Assembly: GCF_019320115.1 (NCBI RefSeq)
Contig: NC_089584.1
Span: 106,471,799-106,535,798 of the forward strand
DNA length: 64,000 nt
Source: Miscanthus floridulus
Taxonomy: Eukaryota > Streptophyta > Magnoliopsida > Poales > Poaceae
Reading direction: 5' to 3'
The notes beneath the pieces were generated by a model. The model saw nothing but the letters and a program-made list of their open reading frames with translations, ran no database searches and was not told the DNA's origin. Both the position numbers and the translations under genes were made by a program. Of this stretch, positions 12,150 through 23,053 are shown piece by piece. Every line of letters starts with the position of its first letter. Within the stretch, counting starts at the first letter, position 1.

Positions 12150-12597
12150 CCATGGCAGACTACATGAGCTGTGCTCCTAGGGGCGGTCCAGCCCACAAGA
12201 CAAAGACCTACAGTGCATGGCACTACTTGGCATGCACCGTAAGACATCAAGGGCAATATCCTAAAGATACTATAAGATCTATTAGGATACGTTCGATCCC
12301 ATGATTCATGTAATCTGTTATTACTTTTCGGTTATCTCCTAGATCTAACCGACTTGTAACCCTGCCCCTAGACTATATAAGATGGGCAGGGACCCCCTCA
12401 AAAGATAGGTAATATCATACGAAGCCAATATAATCCAACAGACCACAGGAGTAGGGTATTACGTCGCATTGATGACCCAAATCTATCTAACTCTTGTGTC
12501 TCTGTTGGCTTCTTGTTCTCGATTACACGCCTCTCTACCAATCAATCTACCTTCATGAGATACCTTTTGGAGGACTTCCGATGATATTCTATCGACA
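12150..12597 (+). mobile_element. Element A 3' LTR, second part, with TATA box and R-U5-like end
   Basis: Sequence resumes in phase with 1708 after removal of the copia element and one GATAC. It contains gactatataagatgggcagg with a TATA box at 12374-12380, followed by a leader-like stretch and a likely LTR end gatattctatcgaca at about 12597. Immediately afterwards, decayed gypsy integrase begins in the opposite orientation, so this is the outer edge of A. A total LTR of about 0.46 kb is short compared with the other elements here. Confidence 0.55.
12374..12380 (+). promoter_or_regulatory. TATA box of element A LTR
   Basis: tatataa preceded by a C-rich stretch and followed about 30 bp later by a leader-like region, as in the promoter of a plant LTR. 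Confidence 0.55.
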
Positions 12598-12599
12598 TT

Positions 12600-13345
12600 A
12601 ACCTAGTTAAAGAGGTGTTCTACATTTCTTACCATACAGAGCTTCAAAAGGTGCCATACGAATGCTTTCTTGATAGCTATTGTTGTAAGAAAACTCAGCT
12701 AAGTTCAAGCATTCGTCCCACTTCTTAGGAAAAGAAATGGCACAAGCTCTCAATTTTTCCTCAAGTTCCTAATTTACCCTTTCTATCTGACCATCAATTT
12801 ACGTATGATAAGCTGAACTTCGGAGGAGTCTAGTACCAAGACACTCCTGGAGTTGCTTCCAAAAGTGAGAGACAAAGACTAACCCTCTATTAGAGATGAT
12901 GGTAAGATGAGCTCCATGCAGGATCATGATCCGGTCAAAATACAACTTGACATACTTCTTGGCAGAATTCCTGGTATCTACTGGGAGAAAATGAGCGGAC
13001 TTGGTAAGGCGATCTATAATGACCTAAATAGAGTTATAGCCCTTGGACGTGCGGGTAAACCCACAATGAAATCCATGGAAATCTCCTCCCATTTCCAAAT
13101 AGGAATAGGCAAGGGCTACAAAAATCCTAGTATAGGCATATGGTCTGCCTTAACTCTACCACAAGTGTCGCACTCCGCGACGTACTTGGTAATATCCTGC
13201 TTCATATTTGACCACCAATACAAGTGGCGCAAATCATGGTATATTTTGTTACTTCCTGGATGATGGACAACTTGGAATGATGAGCTTCATCCAAAATCCT
13301 TCTTCTAATTTTCTCACTTGACGGAACCACCAATCTGTTTTTGAA
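12600..13345 (-). pseudogene. Element B integrase remnant
   Basis: Minus-strand fragments include a zinc-binding-like segment near 13290-13150, a core region with stops, and a final stretch near 12725-12630 with AEFSYNNSYQ and PFEALYGKKCRTPL, typical of gypsy integrase C-terminal to the catalytic core. The frame shifts several times. The C-terminal part, including any chromodomain, is absent because element A starts here. Confidence 0.8.
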
Positions 13346-13347
13346 CC

Positions 13348-13920
13348 TCACCACACCTTGGTCATCAATGATAAAATGAGGACCATAATTAACTTTTTGA
13401 CATGTGGGATTTCCGAAACATCTTGCCTTTGCTCTATAATAATTTGCTCCAATAAATCCGAGACTAGAGCAATATGGGCTATCACCTCAACATGGTTGAG
13501 AGATAAGGGTGCTTCTTCAACTTGATATGACTTTTGGCTCAAAGCATCAGCTACCACATTAGCTTTTCTGGGATGATAATGAACTTCTAAATTGTAATCC
13601 TTGATTAGCTCTAACCATCTCTGTTGCCTCATGTTCAGCTCGGACTGAGTGAAAATATATTTGAGGCTCTTGTGATCCATAAAAAATGTGTACTTTATTT
13701 CCCAACAGATAATGCCTCCAAATTATTAGAGCGTGCACCACAGCAGCCAGCTCTAAATCATGGGTGGGATAATTCACATTGTGCTTTTTTAGCTGGCGCG
13801 AAGCATAAGCTATCACACGTCCATTCTGTATAAGCACGCATTCTAGTCTAATCCTTGAGGCATCACAATACACATCAAAATGCTTATCGATATCTGGTTG
13901 GGCAAGAATAGGAGCAGAGG
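13348..13920 (-). pseudogene. Element B RNase H remnant
   Basis: Two overlapping minus-strand pieces contain [21 protein letters not shown] and [12 protein letters not shown] followed by [15 protein letters not shown] sequence, the usual gypsy RNase H order. A frame change near 13690 separates them. Confidence 0.85.
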
Positions 13921-13987
13921 TAAGAAATTTCTTCAGGGCTTGGAAAGCCTCTTCACAAGCCGGACTCTATACAAACTTGACATCTTT

Positions 13988-15000
13988 CTAGAGTAGCTTG
14001 GTCATCGGCTGAGCTATTTTGGAGAAGTTAGGAATGAAGCGTCGATAATAACCAGCAAGACCAAGGAACTGACGAATCTGATGCACTGACTTGAAAGATT
14101 TCCAATTTAACACATCCTGCACCTTGCTTGGGTCTACAGAGATACCTTCAGGTGTCAGAACATGTCCCAAAAACTACACCCGATCTAACCAAAACTCACA
14201 CTTGTTAAATTTGGCATACAGCTTGTGGTCCCTTAATCGAGCTAGTACTATCCGAAGATGTCGTGCATGCTCTTCATTGTTGTTAGAGTATATCAAAATA
14301 TCATCAATGAACACCACTACAAATTTATCCAACTCCGGCATAAAAGACTGAATTCATGAGATACATGAAGAATGCAGGAGCATTGGTGAGACCAAAAGAC
14401 ATGACTAGGTATTTATACAGCCTATACCTAGTAGAGAAAACTGTCTTTGATATATTGTGGCCGGATCTTAATTTGATGATACCCAGAACAAAGATCAATC
14501 TTTGAAAATACTTTGGCACTAGCCAACTGATCGAATAAAGTATCAATACGAGGTAAAGGATACTTGTTCTTAATGGTTACCGCATTGAGAGGGCAGTAGT
14601 CCACACACATCCAAAGAGTGCCATCCTTCTTCTTCACAAAAATAGTTGGATAGCCCCATGGGGAAGAACTAGGATGGATAAATCTCTTCTCCAATAATTC
14701 CTCTAACTGCTACTTCATTTCAGCTAGTTCTTTAGGAGTTATGCGGTAGGGACATAGTGAAATAGGAATAGTGCTAGGTTCTAACTCAATGGAAAACTCC
14801 ACATTTATATCCGGTGGCAACCCCGATAGATCCTTAGGAAAGACATCCGAGAACTCACAGACTACAGAAATAGAGGCAAGATCAGGAGAAGCTTTGACAT
14901 GAGCAACAACTGGTAAGGCTAGATCTAAGGCCATAAGAAGAGACATCCTATCCTCGAAAGAAGGAAGCCATAACTCAACAACTCTCTGCTTAAGATCCAA
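13988..15000 (-). pseudogene. Element B reverse transcriptase remnant
   Basis: Minus-strand pieces in order: [16 protein letters not shown] and [12 protein letters not shown]; then [28 protein letters not shown] and [15 protein letters not shown]; then the [13 protein letters not shown] catalytic box near 14310; and GHVLTPEGISVDPSKV to AGYYRRFIPNFSKIAQP. Internal stops and frame shifts near 14700, 14450 and 14175 break the frame. Confidence 0.9.
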
Positions 15001-15149
15001 GACTACCCCATATACTCACAACCAGTTCATGCCTAGAATTACATCAATGCCTTGCCCAGGCAGCACCATGAACTAGAGGCGGTAAGTGTGAGTGTCTAGC
15101 ACTAATCCAACTGTGTTTGTCCGAGTATTAACGCACAACTACGCACCCA

Positions 15150-15500
15150 CAGTACTGATTCTATAGGCAATAGAAATAGACATAAGAGATATACTATGCC
15201 TTCATGCAAACCCCATACTCAGGAATGAATGTGATGCACCAGAATCAAACAACACATATGCTGGGTGGAAATCAATGATAAACATACTAGCATCACCGGT
15301 TCATTCTGCAAGATTTCCTCAACCTCAGTGAAGTTGACTTGCCCAGAGTGGCTTATGGGCACCTTCTTGATGATCATTCACTTGATCAAACATGAGTTGG
15401 CTGAGGGCTTAGCAGACTATGCAGTCTGGTTCTACGGACACTCTCGAGCATAGTGGCCTTCCTTGCCACACTTGAAACAAGCACCAGGCTTGTTCCTCAG
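15150..15500 (-). pseudogene. Element B zinc knuckle and aspartic protease remnant
   Basis: Minus strand near 15480-15430 encodes CFKCGKEGHYAREC, a CCHC knuckle. Near 15255-15220 it encodes VLFDSGASHSFLS, the retroviral-type protease active site. Stops intervene. Confidence 0.85.
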
Positions 15501-15639
15501 CCCCTAACACAGTGGAACATGCTATCTCTAGGGCTATTGTTGTTACGCCTACTGAGTCAGAGCACGGTACTGAGTGGGAGGTGCTTGGTAGGTCTACTAT
15601 GGCTGACAGAACGACTACCCATCCAAAGACTGATAGGGC

Positions 15640-16561
15640 ACCCACCTAACAACCTACACCTTCTAAGCCTAGGGGTGACTAGAAGACCCAGTAATCACTT
15701 GCTTGCGCTTCCACTCAGCCTAGGAGTCACGCTGAAATTCCTCCATGGCAATAGCAACATTCATCATAGCACCAAAAGTCTAGTAGTTCCCTGTGTACAG
15801 CTCCTTCTACAGACTATAAGAGAGTCCACGATAGAAATGGTCCCTTTTCTTCTCATCAGTATCGACGTGAGTCCCAGCATACTGTGATAGATGGTTGAAC
15901 TTATTTACATAGTCCAGCACAAACATGCTCCCCAGCCTCAGGTCTAGGAACTCCATTAACTTCCAGTTCAGAACACCAGCAAGAATGTAGTATTCTCTAA
16001 AAGCGGCAGTAAACTCCTGCCAAGTCACATGGTGATCCATCAGCTGCATGGCATTGAATGTGTCCCACCATACATAGCAGAACCCAACAGTTGTTGTGCT
16101 GCAAAGCGCACCTTCTGCTCCTCACTTATAGTGAGTAGCAAAAACTTCTGCTCTAGAATACAAAGCCAATACTCCATATCTAGAGGCTCAGTAGTCGGCG
16201 TGAACGTGGGTGGATACGTCTTCAAGAAATCCTAGTAAGAATAGGGTCCCTCAGGACCACGGGCACTACCCCCATTCTTGCCATTGCCTTCGTGGCCCCC
16301 ACGGGTGAAGCCACCAATCGCCTAGGCCAGCATCTCCAAGGCATGGGTTGACTCATGCCGAGCAGCCATTATCTCCACATAGGTCATCGGAGGTGGCGGT
16401 GGCGAAGGAGGAGACAAACGTAGGGCCTCGTGGCTCTCCCCATTAATGTTACCAATGCCCTCACCGCGACCGTTATCACCTAGGTCCGCCCAATGCTGGT
16501 ACTCCCACGACCAGACCTCAGTTTTATCTGTAAACAGATAGGAACCGACTATTAGAGACAA
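15640..16561 (-). pseudogene. Element B gag remnant
   Basis: Minus-strand fragments include FLKTYPPTFTPTTEPLD, EEQKVRFAAQQL, TWQEFTAAFREYY and YVNKFNHLSQYA, the retrotrans_gag domain seen in gypsy elements. The frame is broken near 16320, 16230 and 16045. Confidence 0.88.
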
Positions 16562-16988
16562 CCCTCTAGATTAGGAACAAGAGATTAGAGAAATAATAAG
16601 ACTTTTATTAAAGCATTCTTTTAGGTTATCCTATCAATTCACTAATCCAAATTATATGTGTAGGGGAGTTTAGTTTAAGCAAGATTCTCCTTTCATGATG
16701 CATGCATTAGCCTACCCGTTTAATCAAGCCAAAATATAGCGGTATTCACAAAAAATTTTGGCACATCACACACTAACTCCCCGTACGCTAACGATTCTTA
16801 TGCAGCGTAAGTTAGTGTACCTATAGAAACTTGATTAGATAAAACCAGTGCTACTATCCTAGATAGATCATATTGTTAGGGCTTATACTTATTTATATAA
16901 TTTTACCGTATTCTATTTTTTGCAAAACTTTTGTTGGTCAATTTTTAGGTTTTAAAAAAAGAGTTATGAAACTCGTAATTCATTATTG
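16562..16988 (-). other. Element B leader between primer-binding site and gag
   Basis: AT-rich noncoding sequence, as expected for a retrotransposon leader. Nothing else is seen. Confidence 0.6.
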
Positions 16989-17000
16989 GCTCTAATACCA
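16989..17000 (-). promoter_or_regulatory. Element B primer-binding site
   Basis: The plus strand reads gctctaatacca; the minus strand is tggtattagagc, one change from the initiator Met-tRNA site. It sits two bases from the LTR end. Confidence 0.85.
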
Positions 17001-17002
17001 CA

Positions 17003-17067
17003 TGTGGTAGAACCACCTAGAATAACACACCTTTAGAGACGCTCATCTTCCACTAAACACATCATTT
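17003..17067 (-). repeat. Element B LTR fragment
   Basis: Begins tgtggtagaacc on the plus strand, the complement of an LTR end in ...ggttctaccaca; the LTR of element E ends the same way at 60528. After about 65 bp it changes to sequence shared with the LTRs of element C, so most of B's LTR is missing. Confidence 0.6.
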
Positions 17068-19543
17068 TTCCCTCTTCCAGTCGAGCTCTCCTTGAGCTCC
17101 GAAGCTCCGCCACCCACCCATCGTCTCTCCCCCTTCCTCCTCATGAGCACGCGAAGCTCCCTTGGTCCCACGTTGCAGTCAAGCCCTAGCTCCTGCTCGT
17201 CCTCCCCGCTCTCTCTGCTTTCCTCCTATGCGGGCCACTATGCCGCGCCACCCGCCCGTCGCCCCTTCCTTTCCCCCTCCAGAGCGTGTGTGTGCCCTTG
17301 GTCCTACGCTGGACCTGCTGCTCCTCGACACGCCTACACCGCAGCGCCCGCCGTGGCCATGCTTTTGTCGCTGGCCACCGCACATGCAAGCACGCGCGAG
17401 CCTCTTGATCCCATGCGTGGACTGGCTGCTCCATGGTGCTCCACCTCCAGCGCCTGCTCCTTCGCTCTCCACCTCCATGACCCACACCGGTCGAAGGCTC
17501 CCCTCACTGTGCTCTGCTGTTGCAAAGTCCATGGTCATGTGCTATTGTTGTGAGTTTGCGCGGACCTCGCGCGCCTCTCCATCGACCCTCATCGGCCGTT
17601 GCGCCCTGCAGCAGCCGCAGTGCCCCCATCGACACCCTACCAGCGCCGCCCTTACACGCTACTTGCAGCTCCAATACACGACCGCTTCCTTCACCTCCCC
17701 GCGCTGGGTCCGCCCGGTGCCGTAGAGCCTACCCGCGCTGGCCGCCGTGCCGTAGTCACCCCTGGTGCGCAGTGGTCGCCCGTCACTGCCTCCTCTGCTG
17801 TGGCTATGTGTGGCTATTATGCCGAGCTCCACCTCGATCCGCGCCATGGCCAGGTCGAGCCCAGTCATGGCCACGCACCTCCCTACGGCTAGTTCTCCAC
17901 CAGCATCATATCTTTCTCGGGCCATTCGATTTGTAGAGCACTTTCTAATTTAGCTTACAAGGTAAATTTGTAAATTTAAAATAAAATTGTGTAGGTGTCC
18001 ACAAATGATGAAACAAATTTTGTTAAGTTTCTAAAATCATGATCGACCTGATAGTGCATTTTGTTTGCATAAGTTCTATATGTTTTTAGGGTTGCTCTAA
18101 TTATTTTAAAATATTTAATATTGTTAAAATGTGAACTTATGGGAATTTTTGTGAGAAAATGGTGATAGTGTTGACTCTAAAAATTTTATAGTAAATTTCT
18201 AATATTATTAGTTGCTCACTGTAATTTTTGTAGCTCTAGAATAATTAGTTTGCTAGATAGATAATGATGCCCTATTTTGAATAAAGATTAAATCGATAGA
18301 ATAGAATAAATAAATAATTTGGGTTTGTATAACTAAAACATTTATTGGAAAATAACGCCTTATTCGACAACATGGATATATAGCCTAAGTATGGTTGTCG
18401 TTAGAACTAGCTTGTTAGCTTGAGTGGTGTAAATCGTATTTTACGAGTTACGGTTGCAGTTGATTAATTACGTTTCTGCATTACACCCACGCATATCATA
18501 ATAGAAACGGCGATGGATCTTGGAGTCATCTGGAGTATCAGAAAAGATTGTGTCTCGATGGTCATGTCATCATGATGGAAAGCTAACTGTTGGTTAAATC
18601 TTACCCAGGCAAGCCACGGTGCATAACCCCTACTTTTATGCACTTTAAATTATATTTGTGCATTAAGTTTTAAGGAGTTGAATGAAACCCACTTGCTTAT
18701 ATATCTTTATACCATGAGTCTTACTAGTATGATAGGATTGGGTTAATTGCTATGCTACAAGACTCCGATAAAAGTCGAGTGATTGAATATCACTCGCGAG
18801 AGATAGAAAATTTATTACTGTATTATTATCACTTGAAAAACATAAATGGTGGAAAGAAAAATGGAGACCGGGCAGGGATATGATTTGGGTATTGGTGGGT
18901 GCAAGAGGTCGTGTCCTACGACAAATGGGGCATAGCTTGGTTACACTATTTTCCCTATCTGTGTCGGTTAAGGACCGACCGTTGCATTGGACGCTCGGTA
19001 AGTCACAGATTTATTATCCCGAGCACATACTTGGGTATGGGCATAGGGAAGGCTTGTTGCTCTCTTGTTATGGGTTCTAGCTCTTTCTAGATCGACTATC
19101 AGGGTGGTTTTTGGGTGGAGGTCCTTGCATCTCACTGAGTCCAGGACTCAGGGGTGGGGGCTTAGAGTCCCAGTTTGGATAAAGACATGGACCCCATGAT
19201 AGGAGGGCAGTGGGTTAGTCCTGCTTATTCCTAGGTACAAGTGGGGCATGTGTTTTTGGGGTACCCAGCTAGGGGCATTGATTCACGAATCATCGGCGTT
19301 TCGGTATGACTTGTCTAAACTCTAGCACCGTAGTAAGAACTGGAAGATGAAAGATAATAAAAGGAAATCTGATTGCTTATCACCTGCTTGAAAGTAGCAC
19401 AGGTGGTCACATAGAATGGATAGTGGTTCTCCCTTGGGATGTGCTCGATGGAACTATGTAATTTAGTGTCCTCCCTTAGGTACTTAGTGTCTAATGGAAG
19501 ATAAGTACTCTTGAAAGGCATTAGATTAGATAGTTCTGTCATA
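17068..19543 (+). repeat. Element C 5' LTR, truncated
   Basis: Lacks the first 1.1 kb present in the 3' copy (23054-24150), and also lacks the segment equivalent to about 26870-27455. It contains a GC-rich part (about 17080-17890) full of overlapping open frames in both strands. These are judged a base-composition effect, because no domain is recognisable. Confidence 0.8.
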
Positions 19544-19545
19544 GG

Positions 19546-19556
19546 TGGTATCAGAG
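19546..19556 (+). promoter_or_regulatory. Element C primer-binding site
   Basis: tggtatcagag, matching the initiator Met-tRNA site, two bases after the LTR end gttctgtcata. Confidence 0.88.
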
Positions 19557-20323
19557 AATGAATGAGGAAATAAAGCTTCGAAAATCTTTCCTAAAATAAA
19601 ATTTGACAATAAATTCTTTTTAAAAGAATAGGACATTTGTATGCGAAGTTATATAAGTAGCTCTATTACTATGGTTATGTATCTAGGGTAGATGGCACTC
19701 TACTGACTTAGGTAGGCTTAATCAATTTTTCTATAGGTACACTAACCCCAAGCATAGTTCAATAGTATCAACTAGTTACAGGAAGAGAATGATGTGCCAA
19801 ATATCTGAGAATGGTTGCCCTATATGTTGGTAACAGAGGAAGGACATATAGGACGCACATTCATGCATATCCTGTTTGTGCATTGTAGTGCCCGTATTAC
19901 TTGTAGATACGCCATCCATAGGTATCACGCGTGTCGTATTATGCACGACTGACTCGTTCCTGTTCTAGAGTTATTTTTGCACTGTGGCTTTGTGCTCCAC
20001 GTTCGCCCGTGGTTCACGGTGGCTGTGACCCACGTCTCCCTATACTCTTGTCTACGCTCTTATCGGACACTTGCCCTACAATCGTACTAGTTAGCAATGG
20101 CCTTGGACCTTGCTCGCCTCAAACACGTGGAATTTTGGTCGATTCATTAGTAGTGATCCCACGTGGGAACCCTGATGGACTATGCTAGGACCACTGCCCG
20201 CTCTACCTTTATAAGCAGAGCCTGACTTAGCCATTGGTACCACCACTCGGTGCACTTTAGCTCGTCTAGCTTTTCTTTTGAGCAAGCTTTTCGCTCAATC
20301 CTTCCTCACAACCATCGCTAGGA
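19557..20323 (+). other. Element C leader
   Basis: Noncoding sequence between the primer-binding site and the extra ORF. No domain or RNA gene is recognised. Confidence 0.5.
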
Positions 20324-21165
20324 ATGGCAGGAGCCTAGGTTAGTAGTTATTGCCTAAACGTTGAGGGTTTTCCCAAAATCCTACATGCCACCCAGCAAAA
20401 ACTCAGAGTCAAAGATCATCCTGAATTTGAGGGCCATGAGTATGAGAAGCATGGCACCAAGCGGTGTGAGGTTACCATCTATATTGGAAAGAGTGAAGAG
20501 TTCCCCGACCTCACTAAAGCCTAGAGTGTGACCGGAACCGGATTTTGCTTCATCGACACCTACCAAGTTGTGGCCCTTAAAGCATGTGGTATCTTTGCCA
20601 GATCTATAAAGAGCCCATTGCCCGTACCCCCATGAGGTTCTTTTCACCTTTGGAAAAGAATCGACGGGTATGAAGGGCTCACATGGAGGCTTTGCAAGGA
20701 TGGGATGCGCAAGAAGATAGTCCTATCGTGGTGCACTTGACCACATACATGCTTGCTCTAGATGAGCAGTATGACCGGCAAGCCTCATAGCTGAGGAAGT
20801 GCTTCCGCCGAGCCGAGGAAGCTGAGATCTTCTTTAGGATGCTCTAGGTGCAGCTTGCTGAAGCACATGCCAGTGCGGTAGCCGCTGAGAGTCGAGAGAC
20901 TACCATGTTGGAAGCTCTAGAGGAGGCTAAAGATCGGCATGTCCATCAGCTGGGTGGGGCCTATCTTATCACTAGGGCCAAGCAGAGGACGTTGGCTGCT
21001 GAAAGGCAAGATTCCTCGATCTTGGAGGGGTTCCCTGTCCACCCACCAGAAAGAAGGAGAACCGGTGTTGTAGTGCCACCATCACCTCCACCCTTAGAAG
21101 TGTCAGAAGTAGAACCCTTGATTACTCTCACTCAGCCATTGTCAAGAGAAGAGGTAGATCCATAG
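20324..21165 (+). pseudogene. Extra ORF (aORF) of element C, decayed
   Basis: The likely start is the ATG at 20324. Reading across two frames gives EFEGHEYEKHGTKRCEVTIY, DLTKA, FCFIDTYQVVA, then an Ala/Glu/Arg-rich coiled-coil-like stretch (QLAEAHASAVAAESRET, LEALEEAKDRHVHQL) in the clean frame 20848-21165, ending in a Pro-rich tail. Stops occur at 20336 and near 20525, 20788 and 20846, and there is a frame change near 20600. Similar ORFs upstream of gag occur in some grass gypsy elements; the function is unknown. It is not gag: there is no zinc knuckle and no retrotrans_gag motif. Confidence 0.55.
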
Positions 21166-23035
21166 CTAGGGTGGTAGAAGAATCCACTGAGCCTGGGAAT
21201 GAAGATGCGTGGTCCAGAGTAGATTAGTTGCCTTGGGAAGGTGTACCCGTAGTAGTAGTGCCTTTCGTCGCTGTTCACCAGTACTATACTCTTGCTGTTG
21301 TTTTTCATCCATAGTTGTTGAGATTGTCCAACCATAGGTGAATGATGTGTTGAGAAGGGGAGAGTGAATGCCTGTATGATGTACCCATATAAGATCGTTG
21401 GAATATGCATTTTGTTTATTTCACAGTGTTTATTGCGTCCATCTATCTTAAGTCTCGTTTGACGTGCTTACAGTTTTCAAGGGTGATGTTAAGTGGGTTA
21501 CGAGAGAAGTTACCATTCAGATGCTAGCAAACCAGCCATGATCGGAGAACATAGGACACTGTATCGACTAATTATGGATGTCCTAGTAGAACACTTAAAT
21601 CTCTTTAAATCCAATCCGTTGTTGGATTTGAATTCCTTGTTCCTTGTTGCAAAAGGAACCCTTGATGTTTGAATCTTCCCTTGCAATACTCCCCTTACTC
21701 TGTGGTCTACGACCCCACCACCTTCATTACATATAAGTTAGTAATAGTTGCCTGGTTAATAGCTTATGGTGCCACAATGAAACCGAGGGCGCTCTGTGGA
21801 ATAGCTGCCACATGATGATGCTGCTCGGCACGCTCTGGTATCAAGGTTGTTGACCAAGTACCTTTACCAAGTTACACCGCCATACCGCTTTTGCTACAAA
21901 ATATTCTCCTTGAAAATATTCGGGTGTTCGAACAGAAAATCCACAATGGGTTGATAAAATAGTGTTCTCTCAAAGTAAACAAGAGGAGGTGGTTTTGGAG
22001 GAAGCATGTATGTTGTGATCTCAGTTCATAAAAAGGTTGGTGCATATTGTGGACAAGGAAGGGAAGGAAAGAAGAACACCAGGGAAAGAGTTAGCATCGG
22101 GTAGTAGGGAATGCTTACAAAAGCCTGAGTGGACGTCATGCCCTAGGTCCTATGTCTAGCTTGACCGCACTATGCATGCCAGGTTATTTCACTACGTGCC
22201 CTGCGAACGCCATCTGTGTTGGGCCCTTTAGCACCCCATTTTCACATGGCCATGGCATCGTGCCGCACTCGCCGTCTTTGTGCACTATGCGTTCTCTTTT
22301 CCTCAGCATCTGGTCGGCTCTCTACCCCGCACCCTCGTCCCCATACTAGACCCCCCATTCCCTCTCTTCTTTTCTTCTTTTGGGGACACGGTCGCCTGTA
22401 CGCCTTCCCTCATTGAGCGAACCTCCTCTCCTCTCCTCTCCCTTATCCTCTGCCTGCTTGCGTAGAAAGCGTACCATGTCCGACCTTATCCCCACATCAT
22501 GAACTGTCTGTGTATTCCATTCATGTCGCCTCCACCTCTGGTGTGTTGCGCCCTACCTCCGTTCGCCACTATAAGATGCCCTTGGTCCTTGTTCTTCTTC
22601 TTCATCCCCATCTACTTGAATCTGAAGTAGAGCTATGAGATCTAGTCATCATTGTGGAGCTAGGTTCATCTGTCTGAGGTGATGGTGTAATCTGAGAAGA
22701 AGAAATGATCTGGTTTTTAGAGAAGTTCGAGTCTACCGTTGGTTAGTTTGGTCTTAGGGTTCACGATGTTTAACTTCTCAGTCTCCTATTTCTGGATCTA
22801 TTGGTCATATGTTATGTTTTAGATAATCATTATCTTGTTGTTTCTCTATTGCCCTCGTCTATCTCGACTTCTGGATTAAGCCTTGGTTGTATTAGGTTGC
22901 TCTTAACCATGTACCTCTAAATCCCTGTGTGGTTTAGTGTTCGAGGTCATGTAATCTTTCATGTAATCCCTGATCTATGAAATGTAATCGTGTTTCCCCT
23001 CTTCTGGTTCTTGCTTCGAATCTCAGGACGAGATT
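21166..23035 (+). other. Element C internal region without gag-pol
   Basis: Neither strand shows RT, RNase H, integrase or protease motifs. A C-rich stretch (22150-22460) gives short spurious frames. This is the space where gag-pol would lie in an autonomous relative. Confidence 0.6.
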
Positions 23036-23053
23036 CTTTTTAAGGGGGTTGGT
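23036..23053 (+). promoter_or_regulatory. Element C polypurine tract region
   Basis: Reads ctttttaagggggttggt just before the TGTAACACC LTR start. The purine core is aaggggg. Confidence 0.65.

Larger units (their letters stand above)
12598..17067 (-). mobile_element. Element B: decayed Ty3/gypsy retrotransposon, truncated at both ends
   Basis: On the minus strand one reads, from right to left: a fragment of LTR (17067-17003), primer-binding site, gag, CCHC knuckle, protease, reverse transcriptase, RNase H and integrase. The integrase stops at CRTPL, where element A's LTR begins (about 12597). RT before integrase is the Ty3/gypsy order. Gag and pol sequences resemble Tekay/Del-type chromoviruses of grasses; the chromodomain that would confirm this is cut off. 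Numerous stops and frame changes show it is dead. Confidence 0.9.

Noticed and set aside
17092..17936. Several long overlapping frames on both strands in the LTR of C (also 24230-25031)
   Set aside because: They overlap in many frames, are Pro/Ser/Arg-rich and have no motif. High GC lowers stop-codon frequency, and the block lies in an LTR. Not annotated as genes.
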